Counted from the stretch's first letter, positions 52,283-61,226 are shown. The stretch is DNA of 64,000 nt from Methanocella_A sp049676595 (GCF_049676595.1 NZ_CP187259.1:1612001-1676000); one strand, 5' to 3'. Made by a program: numbers and translations. Notes: generated by a model not told the origin, from the sequence alone.

Positions 52283-52975
52283 ACCGTGGTGGCACAGCTC
52301 ATTATTCTAACAACTGGAGAGCGGATGTTTGAACCACGGCGGCACGGCTCTTTATCCTGACAAGAGTAGATTAAATATTTGAACCACGGCGGCACGGCGA
52401 CACAAAGACAAGGCGATCCACGACAGGCCAGTGGTAAATAAAACCACGGCGGCACGGCGGCACGGAGACAGTGCGAGAAACGATGGCAGGATGGTTATTT
52501 GAACCACGGCGGCACGGCGGCACGGAGACAACCGTACCAGAATGGCAAGGCTCCTTTTTATTGGTCCACGGCGGCACGGCGGGCTGACGGCATGGAGACA
52601 ATCCGTCTATTGTTACTATACTGAGAAACCGGGAATCATTATAGAAAGTAGTTTTACCGGTCATGTGATCATAAGGATATACTGAAACACCTGGCCAGCA
52701 AACCGTTATTGGGTAATGAGCTGTCTCCGTGTCGCCGTGGACTAAAAATGAGTACTCTGTTACAGCGTCGCATTTGTCTCCGTGTCGCTGTGCCGCCGTG
52801 GTTCCAGTTACCACCCTTTTGTTGTAATCGCATAGTTGCCGTGTCGCCGTGCCGCCGTGGTTCAAATAACTCTCTTGCTATCGTTTCTCGGGTTGTCTCT
52901 GTGTCGCCGTGCTGCCGTGGTTAGAACATCTGTTTTCCAGTGGTCCGGATAAGGAGCCGTGCTGCCGTGGTTATA
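52283..52975. repeat. Multi-unit palindromic array, CACGGCGGCACGGCG family (copy 2)
   Basis: The left arm has units near 52283, 52333, 52383, 52443, 52503 and 52565, most of the form GAACCACGGCGGCACGGCG then GGAGACA. The right arm carries the inverse (TGTCTCCGTGTCGCCGTGCCGCCGTGGTT) near 52726, 52777, 52836, 52895 and 52952. Unit spacing is 50-62 bases, close to 60 in the middle. Linkers are also mirrored, for example GAGAAACGATGGCAGG (about 52475) and the complement of CTTGCTATCGTTTCTC (about 52874). The gap of 819 bases between genes contains no convincing gene. Confidence 0.85.
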
Positions 52976-53076
52976 TTTACTAATCTTTTATAGTAGACAT
53001 TGTCTTCGTACCGCCATAGTTGGCAGTCGCCATATCGCTATGTAATTGCGGCGAACGAAAACTAATTGGTCCGACT

Positions 53077-54090
53077 CTACGGTGAGCTGCCATACGCTTC
53101 CCGGAACTGCTCTTTCCTGAGCCCGGTGAGGATGACCAGTAACTTGACCCTGCAGTCGTTGGTCTTCTCGAGCTTGGCGCCGTACAGGACGCGTATCGTC
53201 GGGCTGCACTGTTTGTAGATGTATTCGACGATCTGGATCACGCCTTCTACGGACATGTCTCTGCCGCTGGCTATGTGGATAAGAGCGCCGGTAGCGTCTT
53301 TGTAGTCGATGGCGGATAGCGGGTGATCCATGGCTCGCTTGATCACTGTCAGCAGGTTGTCGTCGCTCCGGTCCCGGCAGGTGAGCATGACGCTCAGGCC
53401 GCCTTCCCGGAGGAGCCGCTGCAGGTCGAGCAGGTTCGTGTGAACGAGGGGCCGCTGGGTGCTCGATTCCACGATGGTCTTGATCTTTTCGGCGATCAGC
53501 TCGTCGGCCATACCGTACGCATTCTGCCGGGGCTCTTCGGGATCGTAGCCGGGGAGCCGGTCGAAGTCGATTACGATGGTGGTATTGGCGATGTCCAGCA
53601 TCTTCTCTACGCCTTCGACGGCTTTTATCCTTGCCTCAGCCTCGTCGCTGAACGGCAGGGTCACGATTGCAACCACGACCGCGCCGAGTTCTTTCGCCAT
53701 CCTGGCGATGACCGGGGCTGCGCCGGTGCCGGTACCGCCGCCCATACCTGCTATGAGGAACATCAGCTTAGTCGCTCTGAAGGTCTCGTCCAGCTTCCAG
53801 CCGGACTTTTCTGCAGCCAGCCTGCCTATCTCGACGTCGCCCGCTGCTCCCGACTCTTTGATCACCGACTGGCCGATGAGGAACTTTTCGTCAGCCCTGA
53901 TCACGCTCAGGCGGCGCTCGTCAGTGTCGATGGCAATCATGTGGGCGCCAAAAGCGCCGATGCTGTACAGGTAATTGAGGGTGTTGCAGCCGGCACTCCC
54001 GACTCCCGCGATCCTGATCTGCTTGGGGAAGTAGTTGTAGACTGCCTCATCCCCCATCGTCGTCTGCTTTATGGGGTCCGGAACATACAT
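53077..54090 (-). CDS. Divergent FtsZ-like tubulin-superfamily protein
   Basis: 337 residues. The GTP-binding signature GMGGGTGTGAAP is at about 115-126 with GVGSAGCNTLNYL at the N-terminus, so the nucleotide site is intact. The expected PNDRL segment reads IDFDRLPG (about 174-181). The T7 loop, normally NVDFAD, reads HTNLLD at 217-222, with an Asn where the first catalytic Asp should be. GTPase activity in polymer form may thus be altered. It differs from canonical archaeal FtsZ1/2 and may have a shape or organising role. Confidence 0.8.
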   Translation of the reverse strand: MYVPDPIKQTTMGDEAVYNYFPKQIRIAGVGSAGCNTLNYLYSIGAFGAHMIAIDTDERRLSVIRADEKFLIGQSVIKESGAAGDVEIGRLAAEKSGWKLDETFRATKLMFLIAGMGGGTGTGAAPVIARMAKELGAVVVAIVTLPFSDEAEARIKAVEGVEKMLDIANTTIVIDFDRLPGYDPEEPRQNAYGMADELIAEKIKTIVESSTQRPLVHTNLLDLQRLLREGGLSVMLTCRDRSDDNLLTVIKRAMDHPLSAIDYKDATGALIHIASGRDMSVEGVIQIVEYIYKQCSPTIRVLYGAKLEKTNDCRVKLLVILTGLRKEQFREAYGSSP

Positions 54091-54254
54091 GACGGGTTCG
54101 CACCTCGGGTGGAAAATAGCTGGCAGGGCAAGTAAGTGCTCATCTGCAATGGCTTAGTTTGCAGATCATAGATTAAAAATTTTCCCGGGGTAAACTGCAG
54201 GTAAAACCAGGAAGTGGCAGATATTATGTTCGACCGGATACTACAAACCATAAA

Positions 54255-54268
54255 TCAAGTTTACTTGA
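54255..54268. promoter_or_regulatory. Inverted repeat at the thiC promoter
   Basis: TCAAGT-TT-ACTTGA lies about 65-80 bases before the thiC start. It is followed by a TATA box, TTTATATA, at 54285-54292, so transcription should start close to 54315. A repeat just upstream of the TATA box is the usual place for an archaeal activator or repressor; the partner is unknown. Confidence 0.5.
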
Positions 54269-54332
54269 GTTAAGGTAAATAAAATTTATATACGATAATC
54301 CCTTATAGGCCAGCCAGCAGGTGCATAATCCA

Positions 54333-55607
54333 ATGAGTTTTCTTGAGCAGGCTAAAAGAGGAGAAATTACCGAAGAGATGAAGATCGTTGCCCGGGACGA
54401 GGGTGTTACCCCCGAGTTTATCCAGCGTGGCGTTGCTGCCGGGAGGATCGTCATCCCGGTGACACCGTACCGGAACATCCGGGCGATGGGTATCGGAGAG
54501 GGCCTCCGGACCAAGGTCAACGCGTCGATCGGCACCTCCTCGGACATCGTCGACATCAACACCGAGGTCGAAAAGGCCATCGCAGCGGAGCAGGCAGGTG
54601 CTGATACCCTGATGGAGCTGTCGACCGGCGGCGACTTCCTGGACATCCGCAGAAAGGTCTGCGAAGCCACATCTCTGTCCGTGGGCAGTGTTCCGCTATA
54701 CCAGGCGTTCATCGAGGCGGCCCGCAAGTATGGTGCAGTCGTGCACATGAAAGAGGACGACCTGTTCCGGGTAACAGAAGAGCAGGCCAAACTTGGTACG
54801 AACTTCATGGCCATTCATACCGGCATCAACCGGATTACCGTGGAAAGGCTGAAGAAGCAGGGCCGGCATGGGGGCCTCTGCAGCAGAGGCGGCGCCTTCA
54901 TGACCGCCTGGATGATCCACAACGACAAGGAAAACCCCCTTTACAGCGAGTTCGACTACCTGCTGGAAATCCTGAAAAAGCACGAGGTCACTCTTTCGAT
55001 GGGTAACGGCATGCGGGCAGGCGCAGTCCACGATGCGACAGACCGGGCGCAGATCCAGGAGCTGGTGATGAACTCAGAGCTGTCTGATCAGGCACACGAC
55101 TTTGGCGTACAGGTCATCGTAGAAGGCCCCGGCCACGTCCCGCTGGACGAGATCGAGGCGAACGTCGTACTGATGAAGCGCATGTCCGGCAACAAGCCCT
55201 TCTATATGCTGGGCCCCCTCTGCACGGACATCGCGCCGGGCATGGACCACATCGTCGCCTCCATCGGCGCCTCGATGTCGGCGGCCAGGGGTGCAGACTT
55301 CATCTGCTACGTCACCCCTGCAGAACACCTCGCGCTCCCCAACGTGGAAGATGTCAGGACCGGCGTCATGACCGCCAGGCTGGCAGCCCACATCGGGGAC
55401 ATGATCAAGTATGGCAAGCGCGACAGGGACCTCGAGATGGGCCATGCGAGGAAGAACCTCGACTGGAACCGCCAGTATGAGCTTGCTCTCGACCCGGGGC
55501 TGGCAAGGGAAGTCCGGGCCAGCCGGATGCCTGAAGACAAGGAAGCTTGCACCATGTGTGGAGACTACTGTGCGCTGAAGATTGTCCGACAAACCTTCGG
55601 TTTTTAA
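54333..55607 (+). CDS. thiC: Phosphomethylpyrimidine synthase ThiC
   Basis: 424 residues from ATG 54333; an in-frame GTG at 54321 is an alternative. Radical-SAM-type enzyme with the cluster motif CTMCGDYC near the C-terminus (CxxCxxxxC). Conserved central segments are VNASIGTSSD, DTLMELSTGGD and VIVEGPGHVPLDEIE. It converts aminoimidazole ribotide to the thiamine pyrimidine. Controlled by the promoter at 54255-54292. Confidence 0.9.
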   Translation: MSFLEQAKRGEITEEMKIVARDEGVTPEFIQRGVAAGRIVIPVTPYRNIRAMGIGEGLRTKVNASIGTSSDIVDINTEVEKAIAAEQAGADTLMELSTGGDFLDIRRKVCEATSLSVGSVPLYQAFIEAARKYGAVVHMKEDDLFRVTEEQAKLGTNFMAIHTGINRITVERLKKQGRHGGLCSRGGAFMTAWMIHNDKENPLYSEFDYLLEILKKHEVTLSMGNGMRAGAVHDATDRAQIQELVMNSELSDQAHDFGVQVIVEGPGHVPLDEIEANVVLMKRMSGNKPFYMLGPLCTDIAPGMDHIVASIGASMSAARGADFICYVTPAEHLALPNVEDVRTGVMTARLAAHIGDMIKYGKRDRDLEMGHARKNLDWNRQYELALDPGLAREVRASRMPEDKEACTMCGDYCALKIVRQTFGF

Positions 55608-55911
55608 GAGTGCGGGGGATTGACCTGAAGTATGGCTTCGCCATACTCTTTCTCGTATTTGACTAAGTAAACAAAAATTGCGTTAAATCAAAAAAAGTTT
55701 ATATATCTTGAGGGCTTACTCAGTAATCGGAAACGGATCGTTATCCAAGCGTTATACCCCCTTTAAATAAGAATGTCAGTACTAAAAACTATTCGGGGTG
55801 GTCTGCCGGCGAGAGTTGCCGGCGCCATTCTTTTGTTTGGTTGTGCGTATGTTTAGTCTGGCACGACGATCTTTTGTTCTGCTACACCGCTGAAGCCTGA
55901 GCCGAAGGCTC
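55608..55911. other. Intergenic region with strong promoter and possible small RNA or microprotein
   Basis: A strong archaeal promoter (A-rich BRE then TTTATATA at 55698-55705) sits in the 304-base gap between two genes, pointing right. A second TATA-like element, CTTTAAATAAG, is at about 55761-55771. A stem GCCGGC-loop-GCCGGC at about 55805-55823 is followed by TTCTTTTGTTT, which would serve as a terminator. An open frame of 27 codons (55773-55856) begins MSVLKTIRGGLPARV and ends in a hydrophobic stretch. Either a small RNA or a short membrane peptide is possible. Confidence 0.4.
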
Positions 55912-56589
55912 TTACTTCCCGTACCTTAATCTGTCAGCCATCATCTGAGGAAGGCCTGCCTCTTTGATCTTTTCCTGCACTTTGGCATAATCGTAGCTGA
56001 CCCTGCGCACGGTGAACTCCTTCGTCTCGGTATCCCAGATGCCGTAGCTTGCCCTGGGGTCGCCGTCTCTGGGCTGGCCCACGCTGCCCGGGTTCAGGAT
56101 GATCTTGTTACCGCATACCTCTTTGAGGGGGACGTGGGTGTGGCCGAAGACCACAACCTGGACGTCGTACGGGTCGAAGACCTGGCAAAACCGCTCGTGG
56201 TTGTTCTCGAAAACGAACTCTTCCAGCCTGCTCGGGCTTCCGTGGTATATCGTGATGCCGTTCAGGTCTATATGATCTGGCAGTGTCTCCAGAAACCGGA
56301 GGTTGTCTCTGGTGAGCTGCTGCGAGGTCCACCGGACTGTCTGTATGGCCACCGGGTTGAACCACTGGGTATCTCCAGTTACTACTGCGTTATCGTAATT
56401 GCCCTTGACACACTTTACCCTGTACTTCTTCAGCAGTTCCACGGTCTCGTTCGGGTAAGGGTTATAACCTACTATATCGCCTGCGCATAAGATTACGTCG
56501 GTGCCGACGCTCTTCATATCGTCCAGCACCGCCTGTAATGCGATGACATTAGAATGAATGTCAGAAATGAGGCCGATCTTCATCTCCAT
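55912..56589 (-). CDS. YfcE/MJ0936-type metallophosphoesterase
   Basis: 225 residues. All calcineurin-like motifs are present: GLISDIHSN, CAGDIVGYNPYP, GNYDNAV, YHGSP and FGHTHVP. They bind two metals and hydrolyse phosphodiesters such as cyclic nucleotides. Start at ATG 56589, with another ATG two codons on. It lies next to the phosphate regulon but on the same strand with a gap of about 137 bases, so a shared role is only possible. Confidence 0.85.
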   Translation of the reverse strand: MEMKIGLISDIHSNVIALQAVLDDMKSVGTDVILCAGDIVGYNPYPNETVELLKKYRVKCVKGNYDNAVVTGDTQWFNPVAIQTVRWTSQQLTRDNLRFLETLPDHIDLNGITIYHGSPSRLEEFVFENNHERFCQVFDPYDVQVVVFGHTHVPLKEVCGNKIILNPGSVGQPRDGDPRASYGIWDTETKEFTVRRVSYDYAKVQEKIKEAGLPQMMADRLRYGK

Positions 56590-56725
56590 CTTTCAGCTCC
56601 GAGTTCCTATTAACCGCGGTTGTTTAAATATTTGTCAGGCCGTTTTATGTAAAAAGGACAAAGAAAAGCCGTATAATCGGTGAAAGGGCAAGTGATCAGG
56701 TTTTTACCTGATGCGGATCAGGTTT

Positions 56726-57379
56726 TTACCTGATGCTCACCCGCTCACCGGTGATCATGTACACGGTCCGGGACGAGATCGAGCACGCGTGATCGGCAGC
56801 TCTCTCCATGTACCGGGCGACGAAGGACATGTGCGAGGCCATGTCGATGGACGAGGGGTCCTTGATCATGACGTTGATCAACTCTCTTCTTATCCGATCG
56901 TACTGGGCATCGACCACATCGTCCCTCTCGCTCATCGATTTTGCCAGCTCTACGTTTCTGTCCCTGAACGCCTTGAAGCTGTCATGGACCATCGAGTGCA
57001 CATTCCTGTACATCCCGCAGATGTCGTTGATCTGGGGCAGCAGGGGCTCGTTACCGACCCGGATGGTGATCTGGCCGATGTCCCAGGCCAGCCTCGAAAA
57101 CCGGCGGCAGTCCGTCAGGATTTTCAGCACCGTGCTGATAAACCGCAAGTCCGAAGCCATAGGCTGCTGCGTCGCGAGCAGCTCTATGCACTTGTTCTCG
57201 AGCTCGATTTCCCGGTCTGCCATCACGTCGCTCTCCTCCATGACCTTTTTAGCCAGCTCTGCGTCGTGGTGAGCCAGCGACTGCAGGGACCGGGTCATGA
57301 GGCTGAGGGAGTCTTCTCCCATTTTGAAAAAATCGTCCTCTAGCTGCTTGATCTGCCGTAAATAGTAATCTCTTGACAT
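56726..57379 (-). CDS. phoU: Phosphate transport regulator PhoU
   Basis: 217 residues, two PhoU three-helix repeats. Metal-binding motifs (E/DxxxD type) are seen in VMEESDVMADREIELE and in SERDDVVDAQYDRI. PhoU links the Pst transporter to regulation. It follows pstB by 14 bases, last in the leftward pstSCAB-phoU operon. Confidence 0.88.
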   Translation of the reverse strand: MSRDYYLRQIKQLEDDFFKMGEDSLSLMTRSLQSLAHHDAELAKKVMEESDVMADREIELENKCIELLATQQPMASDLRFISTVLKILTDCRRFSRLAWDIGQITIRVGNEPLLPQINDICGMYRNVHSMVHDSFKAFRDRNVELAKSMSERDDVVDAQYDRIRRELINVMIKDPSSIDMASHMSFVARYMERAADHACSISSRTVYMITGERVSIR

Positions 57380-57393
57380 TTGCTTCTACCTCT

Positions 57394-58152
57394 TCAGCCG
57401 AACCTGCCCGTAATGTAGTCCTCTGTACGCCTGTTCGTCGGGTTCTCGAACAGCTTCTTCGTATAGTCGTACTCTATCAGCTCTCCCATCAGGAAAAAGG
57501 CGGTCCTGTCAGAGACGCGGGCTGCCTGCTGCATGTTATGGGTAACGATGATGATCGTGTATTTCTCCTTCAGCTCTCTCATCAGGTCTTCGATCTTGGC
57601 TGTGGCGATCGGGTCCAGCGCCGAGGCCGGCTCGTCCATGAGGATCACTTCGGGCTCCACTGCCAGGCATCTAGCGATGCACAGGCGCTGCTGCTGGCCT
57701 CCTGAAATGCTGAGTGCCGAATCTCGCAGCCTGCCCTTTAGCTCATCCCACAGGGCGGCCTGCCGGAGGCTCTTCTCCACTATGGAGTCAAGCTCGCTCT
57801 TATTTTTGACCCCGTGAATTCTCGGGCCATACGCGACGTTATCGTAGATCGACATCGGGAACGGGTTCGGCTTCTGGAAGACCATACCTATCTGCTTGCG
57901 AAGCTCCACGACATCCTCTCCGGGATCATAGATGTTTCTGCCCTTGAACAGCAGGCTGCCTGTGATCCTGACCTCGGGCAGCAGATCGTTCATCCGGTTC
58001 AGGCAGCGCAGGTAGGTGGATTTCCCGCACCCCGAAGGCCCGATGATCGCAGTGATACTTCTTTCAGGTATATCCATATTGATGTTCTTGAGCGCGCGAG
58101 CCTTACCATAGTGCAGGTTAAGGTCTCTCGACTGGATGATTGCGCCTCCCAT
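57394..58152 (-). CDS. pstB: Phosphate ABC transporter ATPase PstB
   Basis: 252 residues. Walker A GPSGCGKST, signature LSISGGQQQRLCIARCL and Walker B VILMDEPASALDP are intact; the LNRMNDL region after Walker A is typical of PstB. Start ATG 58152 overlaps the pstA stop by one base. Energises phosphate import. Confidence 0.93.
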   Translation of the reverse strand: MGGAIIQSRDLNLHYGKARALKNINMDIPERSITAIIGPSGCGKSTYLRCLNRMNDLLPEVRITGSLLFKGRNIYDPGEDVVELRKQIGMVFQKPNPFPMSIYDNVAYGPRIHGVKNKSELDSIVEKSLRQAALWDELKGRLRDSALSISGGQQQRLCIARCLAVEPEVILMDEPASALDPIATAKIEDLMRELKEKYTIIIVTHNMQQAARVSDRTAFFLMGELIEYDYTKKLFENPTNRRTEDYITGRFG

Positions 58153-59000
58153 TATTTTCTACCCCCAAGTTTTGCGATGTATCTCCTGGTCATGTAATTG
58201 CTTGCAAGCGTGATGGCCAGTACCATGATAATCAGGACTGCAGCCGTGCCCAGCGCGTTTTTCATCGACAGGTTCTCCGTAGCCAGGATGAACATGTGGA
58301 CGGTCATAGGCCGGACCGGGTCGAACAGGGACTCAGGAATTCTTGCTACGCTACCTGCAGTCAGCAGCACAGCTGCTGTCTCACTGACCGCCCTGCCCAT
58401 GCCCAGGATGACGCCGGTCATTATGCCCGGGATAGCGGTGGGCAGCACGACTTTCCGGATGGTCTGCCACTTGCTGGCGCCAAGCGCCAGGCTGCCCGAC
58501 TTGTAGGAGTCGGGCACCGTTTTGATAGCCTCCTCCGATATCCTTAGTATGATGGGCAGAGCCATGAGCGCCAGCGTCACGCCGCCGGCCAGCAGCGAGA
58601 ACCCCATCTTCAGGTAGTACACGAAGAACAGGTAGCCGAACAGGCCGAACATGATCGACGGAATTCCGGCCAGGCTGTCGGCCCCGAACCTGACGATGGT
58701 CGCAACCCTGCTCCTTCCTGCATATTCGGCCATGTAGACGGCGGCGGCTACAGCTACCGGAGTCGCGATCAGCACAGCGATCAAAGTGATTTCGACCGTG
58801 GCCACGATCGTAGGGAAGATACCACCCGCCCGCTGCATGCTCCGGGGCGCCTCCGTCAGGAATTCCAGGCTGACCACCGGCAGGCCGTTGATCAGCACGT
58901 AGCCGATGATGGCGAGCAGGATCAGCACTGTCAGGATGCCGCAAAGCCAGAGCAGCCCGATGCCGATGTTGTTCACGACGTACCTGTACTTGACCGCCAT
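58152..59000 (-). CDS. pstA: Phosphate ABC transporter permease PstA
   Basis: 282 residues from ATG 59000, with GGGAGGATG upstream; the frame is open to 59135, but that overlaps pstC. Six membrane segments. The cytoplasmic coupling segment reads EEAIKTVPDSYKSGSLALGASKWQTIRKV. With PstC it forms the channel. Confidence 0.92.
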   Translation of the reverse strand: MAVKYRYVVNNIGIGLLWLCGILTVLILLAIIGYVLINGLPVVSLEFLTEAPRSMQRAGGIFPTIVATVEITLIAVLIATPVAVAAAVYMAEYAGRSRVATIVRFGADSLAGIPSIMFGLFGYLFFVYYLKMGFSLLAGGVTLALMALPIILRISEEAIKTVPDSYKSGSLALGASKWQTIRKVVLPTAIPGIMTGVILGMGRAVSETAAVLLTAGSVARIPESLFDPVRPMTVHMFILATENLSMKNALGTAAVLIIMVLAITLASNYMTRRYIAKLGGRK

Positions 59001-59002
59001 GC

Positions 59003-59866
59003 TTACATCCTCCCTGCGTTGAGCTTCTTTTTGTTCGCAGAGTAGATGATCAGGTTCAGGATCATGATGACGATCAGGAGCACGACGCCGATGGAAAACA
59101 GCGCATCCTGGTGCTTGCCCGACGCGTACGACCATTCCAGCGCTATCCCCGCTGTCATAGGCCGGACCATGTCAAGTATCGAGGTGGGTATCAGCGTAGA
59201 GTTGCCACACACCATCCATACCGCCATGGTCTCCCCGATGGATCTGCCCATCGCCAGCACTGCCCCGGTGACGATGCCTGAAAGCGCCGTAGGTGTCACA
59301 ATTCCTGTTATGACCTGCCACCGGGTGGCGCCAAGAGCAAGCGAGCCTTCCCGCAGTTCCCGGGGCACAGATCTCAGAGCGTCTTCTGACACGCTGACGA
59401 TCGTTGGCAGGATCATAACCGCGAGCACAATGCCGCCTGCCAGAATGCTAAACCCGTTGCCCCCAATATAGTCCCGAATGAACGGCACTAGCAGGATGAT
59501 GCCGAAGAGGCCGTAAACGACCGACGGTATCGCCGCCAGGGTCTCGATAGCCGGCCTGATCACGTCCCGGACGCCTGCCGGAGCCACTTCGGAGATCAGC
59601 ATGGCACAGCCCAGCCCCAGAGGCAGCGCGATCAGCAGCGACAGGATCGTGACGGCAAAGGTCCCTATGATCATGGGAAGAATGCCGTAGATGTTGTGCT
59701 CCGGGCTCCACTTCGAGCCGAAGATGAAGGCTGCCGGGCCTTCGCTCAGGATCACCGGAAGCCCCTGCGCTACGATAAAAACCATGATGAGAAAAATCGT
59801 GATGACACAGGACAGGGCACATACTAACAGGCCTGCTTCAATGATCTTTTCCACGGACTTGCTCAT
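59003..59866 (-). CDS. pstC: Phosphate ABC transporter permease PstC
   Basis: 287 residues, six membrane segments; coupling segment EDALRSVPRELREGSLALGATRWQVITGI. Starts at ATG 59866 with GGTGA upstream and ends two bases before the pstA start. Together with PstA it makes the transmembrane pore. Confidence 0.92.
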   Translation of the reverse strand: MSKSVEKIIEAGLLVCALSCVITIFLIMVFIVAQGLPVILSEGPAAFIFGSKWSPEHNIYGILPMIIGTFAVTILSLLIALPLGLGCAMLISEVAPAGVRDVIRPAIETLAAIPSVVYGLFGIILLVPFIRDYIGGNGFSILAGGIVLAVMILPTIVSVSEDALRSVPRELREGSLALGATRWQVITGIVTPTALSGIVTGAVLAMGRSIGETMAVWMVCGNSTLIPTSILDMVRPMTAGIALEWSYASGKHQDALFSIGVVLLIVIMILNLIIYSANKKKLNAGRM

Positions 59867-59925
59867 GTTATCACCGTTATTGTGCTTGTCCTTTGTGGCG
59901 GCGGCATAACCGCCGCCCGGTCAAT

Positions 59926-60783
59926 CTATACTGTCACCAGTTTGCCCGCAGCCAGAAGCTCCTGACCCTCTTCGCTCAGCGTGTACTCTATGAACGCTTT
60001 AGCTACCGGGTCTGTGACCTCTCCCTTCGTCACGAACAGGAACGGCCTCTGGATCGTGTACGTCTTGTCCTTGATGGTCGCCGCAGACGGTGCGACACCG
60101 TCGACGTTCAGGACCTTGACCGAGTTGTCGAGCGAGCCGTAGGAGATGTAGCCGATGGCATTCTTATCGCCTGCAACAGTCTGGGTGATACCGCCGGTGC
60201 TGCCCTGGGTTACCGCGCTGTCGGTGATGTTGGCCTTGCCCATGACGATTTCCTGGAACGCAGTCCTGGTGCCGGAGCCGGACTCCCTCGTCACGACTGT
60301 GATCGGGGCATCGTTGCCACCGACCTCCTTCCAGCTCTTGATTGTACCGGCAAAGATGTCCTTGATCTGCTGCTTTGTCAGCCCTGTCACCGGGTTGGCA
60401 TTGTTGGAGACGACTGCGATGCCATCGTACGCGATCACAATTTCCTTCAAGCCCGAATCCTTCTCAGCCTGGGTCAGGTCTCTGGAGGACATGCCGATGT
60501 GGGCGGTCCCGTCCTGAGCTGCCTTGATGCCTGCCCCCGAGCCGCCTCCGGACACCAGCGCATCAGCCTTCGGGTACTTGACCGAAAAGCTCTCGGCCAG
60601 TTCAGTTGCATACGGCTGTACCGAGGTCGATCCGACCACCTTGATCGTGCCCGCTACTCCCGGGGCCTGGGTCGTCGCAACCGGCGTCGTGCTGGTGCAC
60701 CCCAGCACCATCATACTGGTACCGATAAGTGCAATGGTTAACAGTGTAATCAGTAGTTTTCTGCTTATCATTTGCTTGTTCAC
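59926..60783 (-). CDS. pstS: Phosphate-binding lipoprotein PstS
   Basis: 285 residues. Lipoprotein signal with VLGC at about residues 26-29, then a Thr/Pro linker. Phosphate-binding residues sit in VGSTSVQPY, SGGGSGAGIKA and TRESGSGTRTAF. It captures phosphate outside the membrane and hands it to PstCA. The promoter carries the repeated CTATATATT/CTAAATATG elements described at 60842-60858. Confidence 0.93.
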   Translation of the reverse strand: MNKQMISRKLLITLLTIALIGTSMMVLGCTSTTPVATTQAPGVAGTIKVVGSTSVQPYATELAESFSVKYPKADALVSGGGSGAGIKAAQDGTAHIGMSSRDLTQAEKDSGLKEIVIAYDGIAVVSNNANPVTGLTKQQIKDIFAGTIKSWKEVGGNDAPITVVTRESGSGTRTAFQEIVMGKANITDSAVTQGSTGGITQTVAGDKNAIGYISYGSLDNSVKVLNVDGVAPSAATIKDKTYTIQRPFLFVTKGEVTDPVAKAFIEYTLSEEGQELLAAGKLVTV

Positions 60784-60841
60784 CTTCAGAAGTCAGTACG
60801 CCCAAGGATTGTTAAATATAACCTATGTAAGCCCAATAGTC

Positions 60842-60858
60842 ATATTTAGAATATATAG
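60842..60858. promoter_or_regulatory. Candidate Pho box upstream of pstS
   Basis: On the minus strand the sequence reads CTATATATTCTAAATAT, two half-sites (CTATATATT, CTAAATATG) about nine bases apart. Very similar pairs lie at 61206-61226 and 62351-62383, in front of the other genes of the regulon. Low-phosphate control through these boxes is inferred, and they also overlap TATA-like sequence. Confidence 0.4.
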
Positions 60859-60993
60859 AAAAATGCGAAAAAGGTGCTTTTACGCGTGAAAAATCGGCGC
60901 ATCACTTCGGTGCGGTTAAGGTACGATATATATAGATACGGTATGCCAGCCGTCGGTTATACCGTCAAAATCCGGGTTAAAATAGTTGGGGTT

Positions 60994-61161
60994 TTAAGCC
61001 CTTACTGTGTTTTCAGTCGATCGCAGCGGCCTCAGGTGGCAGTCGATTTCGCCCCTGCGGCACTGGTACCAGAAGATGCAGTCCATGCACGTGCTCTCGA
61101 TCGATGGCAGCAGCGTGCTGGCATTCTTCTCCTGGCTGTGTGCGGTATTCATTTTTACCAT
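60994..61161 (-). CDS. 55-residue cysteine-rich protein in the phosphate regulon
   Basis: MVKMNTAHSQEKNASTL at the start (ATG 61161), then four cysteines in CMDC-x6-C-x6-C spacing at residues 25, 28, 34 and 41, and a basic tail. A TATA box, ACTATATAC (about 61185-61193), lies about 27 bases upstream, so the mRNA is probably leaderless. The four cysteines could hold zinc or an iron-sulfur cluster. It sits between the AbrB-PhoU regulator and pstS, all on one strand, and shares the candidate Pho box at 61206-61226. Confidence 0.6.
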   Translation of the reverse strand: MVKMNTAHSQEKNASTLLPSIESTCMDCIFWYQCRRGEIDCHLRPLRSTENTVRA

Positions 61162-61205
61162 GAACAGTAATCAGGGAATGGTGAGTATATAGTTTTACCC
61201 TGTAA

Positions 61206-61226
61206 ACTATATAGAAATATTTAGAA
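61206..61226. promoter_or_regulatory. Candidate Pho box upstream of the 55-residue protein
   Basis: On the minus strand, TTCTAAATATTTCTATATAG contains the same two half-site types as the pstS box but in reverse order, about ten bases apart. It is next to the TATA box of the small cysteine-rich gene. Confidence 0.35.

Noticed and set aside
52283..52975. CRISPR array, because repeats of about 30 bases recur every 60 bases with differing linkers
   Set aside because: The repeat orientation flips at the centre, the linkers on the two sides are mirror partners, repeats vary between units, and no cas genes are near.
54255..54332. A TPP riboswitch before thiC
   Set aside because: The TATA box at 54285 leaves too short a leader, and no THI-box sequence is visible.
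61007..61192. A 61-residue plus-strand frame in the phosphate regulon
   Set aside because: The minus strand over the same bases gives an ordered four-cysteine protein with a correctly spaced TATA box, which is more convincing.
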